Positions 62,448-64,000 of a stretch of DNA of 64,000 nucleotides are shown one piece after another. Position numbers and translations under genes: made by a program. This DNA comes from Tundrisphaera lichenicola (GTDB lineage: Bacteria; Planctomycetota; Planctomycetia; Isosphaerales; Isosphaeraceae). The stretch lies in contig NZ_CP195106.1 in the NCBI RefSeq assembly GCF_051175385.1, positions 558,001-622,000 on the forward strand, read 5' to 3'. The notes under the pieces were generated by a model. It searched no databases, was not told the origin of the DNA, and was given only the letters and a program-made list of their open reading frames with translations. How positions within the stretch are numbered: the first letter of the stretch is position 1; every line of letters starts with the position of its first letter.

Positions 62448-64000
62448 ATGAGACTTCGAATCGGAAATTTATTGCTCGCATCGTGTGTCATCGGGGTCAT
62501 CCCCGGCGCCACTCCTCCGATACAGGGGTCCAGGCCCGCGCTCCCGCCGAATGCATCGAAGGCGACGCCGAGTTATTACGCGGTGGGTCGAGCGATCGCC
62601 GAGGCCGTCAAGCCCTGGGACGAGCCCAATGCGACTCCCCCGGAATCGGCTCCCGGCTGGCGAGCTTTCTTCGAAGCCCTGAATGGCGAACTGGCCCATC
62701 ATGCCTCGGCCACCGGCGATCGCGACCGGCTGCTCTCGCTGAATCGCCTGCACCAGATGGACCTGGCCCTCTGGACGGTCGCCTGGGCTCCGGCCGTTCA
62801 GGTCCGATCGGCGCTCGAGGAGTGGCTGGCCCCTCGGATCCGGATCGCCTGGGCCGAACGTCGACTCCTCGACTTCGTCGAGACCCACAAGTCCGACTCT
62901 CCCGGCTCGACCGAGCATTCCGAGGCCTGGAATCGCTTCATCGGCGAAGACCTGGCCTCGTCCCTGGCCGATTACGAGGGGGCCAGGACCGTCCAGGCTC
63001 GGAGCGACGCCCTGAAGCGGCTGACTACCGTGCTCGGCTCCCTCCGGGAGAATAACCAGGCGGTCCGCTGGCCGTACTCGACCGAGCTGCAAGTCGCCCT
63101 CGATCGCCTGTACAACCTGCCGAACCTCGACGTCTCGGCCGACGTGGCGTCCGTCCAGCCCTTCCTGTCCAATCCCGTCGTGACCTCCGGTCCGATCTTC
63201 CGGAATGGTTACGTCTCCCAGGTGACCGCCGGGCCGAGGACGGGGTTCGGGCTCCTGCCGAGTGATGAGGGGATCGCCTTCTACAACAGCCAGCTCGCCA
63301 CCACGGTCACCCCGATCACCGACTTCCAGCAGCAGCTCCAGCAGGATCAGAAGGGACGCAGGGTCGCCAAGCTCTACCGGTTCGGGGCCCAATCGTACGA
63401 CACTCCCGAACTGACGATCACGGCGATCATTCGGCCCTCGACCGGCCTGTCACTCTCGCCGTCCTACTCCCATCGCATCGGAGCGGCGTTCAGTGCCATG
63501 CCGATCCAGGGCAAAGGGCTGACCCGGGGACTCCTGAGCCTGATCGGCCTGGACCGGGAGAAGCTGACCGAGAAGGTCGGCGAGCAGGCGACCCCTCGGA
63601 TCGCGCAAGGGGTGGTCCAGGGGGCGAACCAGGAGGCGGCCGAGCGGATTCCCGGAGTCGAGGCCCAGCAGAACGCCAACCTCCGGAAAGTCCTGGTGGG
63701 CAACGACACGGCGGCGATCCGCGATTTCCGGATCACCGACCTCTCGTTCCGTTCGAGGCCGACCAATCTCCTCGTGACGGGCCGGGTCGGTCATGAGACC
63801 CTGCCCGACGTCCTCGGGGCCGACATGCCCCAGCCTTCCGGCCTGATCGTGCCGGCATCGGGCGTCTCGGCCGACCTCCACGTTGCGTCGGTCCTCTCGA
63901 ACGCCGTGGCCGGTCTCCTCCAGCAGGAAGAAGTCCGGGGCGTCGACAACGTGATGCTCGTCACCAAGGCCGTCGAGCCGGGGGCACCCGCCAAGGAGGG
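62448..64000 (+). CDS. large secreted protein of unknown function, truncated by the window end
   Basis: The frame is open from ATG 62448 to the last base, 517 codons with no stop. The N-terminus (MRLRIGNLLLASCVIGVIPG) is a signal peptide or possible lipoprotein signal, ending near residue 20-28. The body alternates helices (AWNRFIGEDLASSLADYEGA, VQGANQEAAERI) and strands; GNGYV/RNGYVSQVTAGPRTGFG and LIVPASGVSADLHVASVLSN are notable but match no motif I know. GGGAGG lies five bases before the ATG. The C-terminal part is outside the window. Probably periplasmic or surface-located; no function proposed. Confidence 0.8.
   Translation, partial: MRLRIGNLLLASCVIGVIPGATPPIQGSRPALPPNASKATPSYYAVGRAIAEAVKPWDEPNATPPESAPGWRAFFEALNGELAHHASATGDRDRLLSLNRLHQMDLALWTVAWAPAVQVRSALEEWLAPRIRIAWAERRLLDFVETHKSDSPGSTEHSEAWNRFIGEDLASSLADYEGARTVQARSDALKRLTTVLGSLRENNQAVRWPYSTELQVALDRLYNLPNLDVSADVASVQPFLSNPVVTSGPIFRNGYVSQVTAGPRTGFGLLPSDEGIAFYNSQLATTVTPITDFQQQLQQDQKGRRVAKLYRFGAQSYDTPELTITAIIRPSTGLSLSPSYSHRIGAAFSAMPIQGKGLTRGLLSLIGLDREKLTEKVGEQATPRIAQGVVQGANQEAAERIPGVEAQQNANLRKVLVGNDTAAIRDFRITDLSFRSRPTNLLVTGRVGHETLPDVLGADMPQPSGLIVPASGVSADLHVASVLSNAVAGLLQQEEVRGVDNVMLVTKAVEPGAPAKE

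Noticed and set aside
1..64000. tRNA or rRNA genes
   Set aside because: No cloverleaf-like sequences with a TTCGA-type T-loop and acceptor stem, and no rRNA-like segments, were recognised when reading both strands; a tRNAscan-type search could still find one I missed.

Overview
The window reads as a chromosomal segment of a high-GC Planctomycetota bacterium, most likely an Isosphaeraceae relative. This rests on the co-occurrence of two DUF1559 (H-X9-DG) pseudopilin-like proteins, three PEP-CTERM proteins, two long planctomycete-style Ser/Thr kinases, an HU protein with an Ala/Lys tail, a DUF4159/prenyltransferase-repeat protein, a YfhO-family membrane protein and a CRTAC1/ASPIC protein. No tRNA, rRNA, CRISPR array, integrase or complete insertion sequence was seen, so no genomic island is evident.

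Layout. 1-6.1 kb: a gene end cut by the window edge, a compositionally atypical PEP-CTERM gene, and a lipoprotein-DUF1559 cassette present twice around a leucine-rich-repeat lipoprotein. 6.9-20.7 kb: a hypothetical protein, a methyltransferase, the DUF4159 protein, a GT39-type glycosyltransferase, then a minus-strand run made of a TIGR03960-like radical SAM protein, two small hypothetical proteins, a polytopic membrane protein interrupted in frame by an inverted-repeat element, and a YfhO protein. 20.9-32.6 kb: two PEP-CTERM proteins, a mini-lipoprotein plus pdxA, an alkaline-phosphatase-like hydrolase, a DUF502 protein, an M3 peptidase, HU, a Tat-exported Gfo/Idh/MocA oxidoreductase and an aldehyde dehydrogenase. 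32.7-33.3 kb: a non-coding stretch with a degenerate 23-bp tandem repeat. 33.5-39.1 kb: a lipoprotein, a two-gene RiPP-like cassette (a PqqD-domain protein with a repeat tail, and a radical SAM/SPASM enzyme), and a HisD-like dehydrogenase with a cupin. 39.4-50.2 kb: two kinases, an SLC13/TrkA-C transporter probably started at ATT, a candidate selenoprotein, and a two-gene molybdenum hydroxylase. 50.2-64 kb: a family 2 glycosyltransferase, a SurA-like lipoprotein, an ABC exporter pair, a hybrid bacteriophytochrome, a TPR protein with a CRTAC1 protein, and a large secreted protein running off the end.

The two most interesting points are these. (1) At 44725-45279 there is an exported thioredoxin-like gene whose frame is crossed by one UGA placed to make a C-x-x-U motif. 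It has a strong ribosome binding site, a possible SECIS hairpin directly after the UGA and its own terminator. (2) At 35109-37025 a PqqD-type recognition domain is fused to three 33-residue repeats and a Val/Ile-rich, Cys-containing tail, 18 bp upstream of a radical SAM/SPASM maturase, which suggests a RiPP-like system with the substrate carried on the recognition protein.

Gene start choices rest on Shine-Dalgarno sequences, signal peptides and remembered family lengths. All family assignments come from reading motifs, without database searches.
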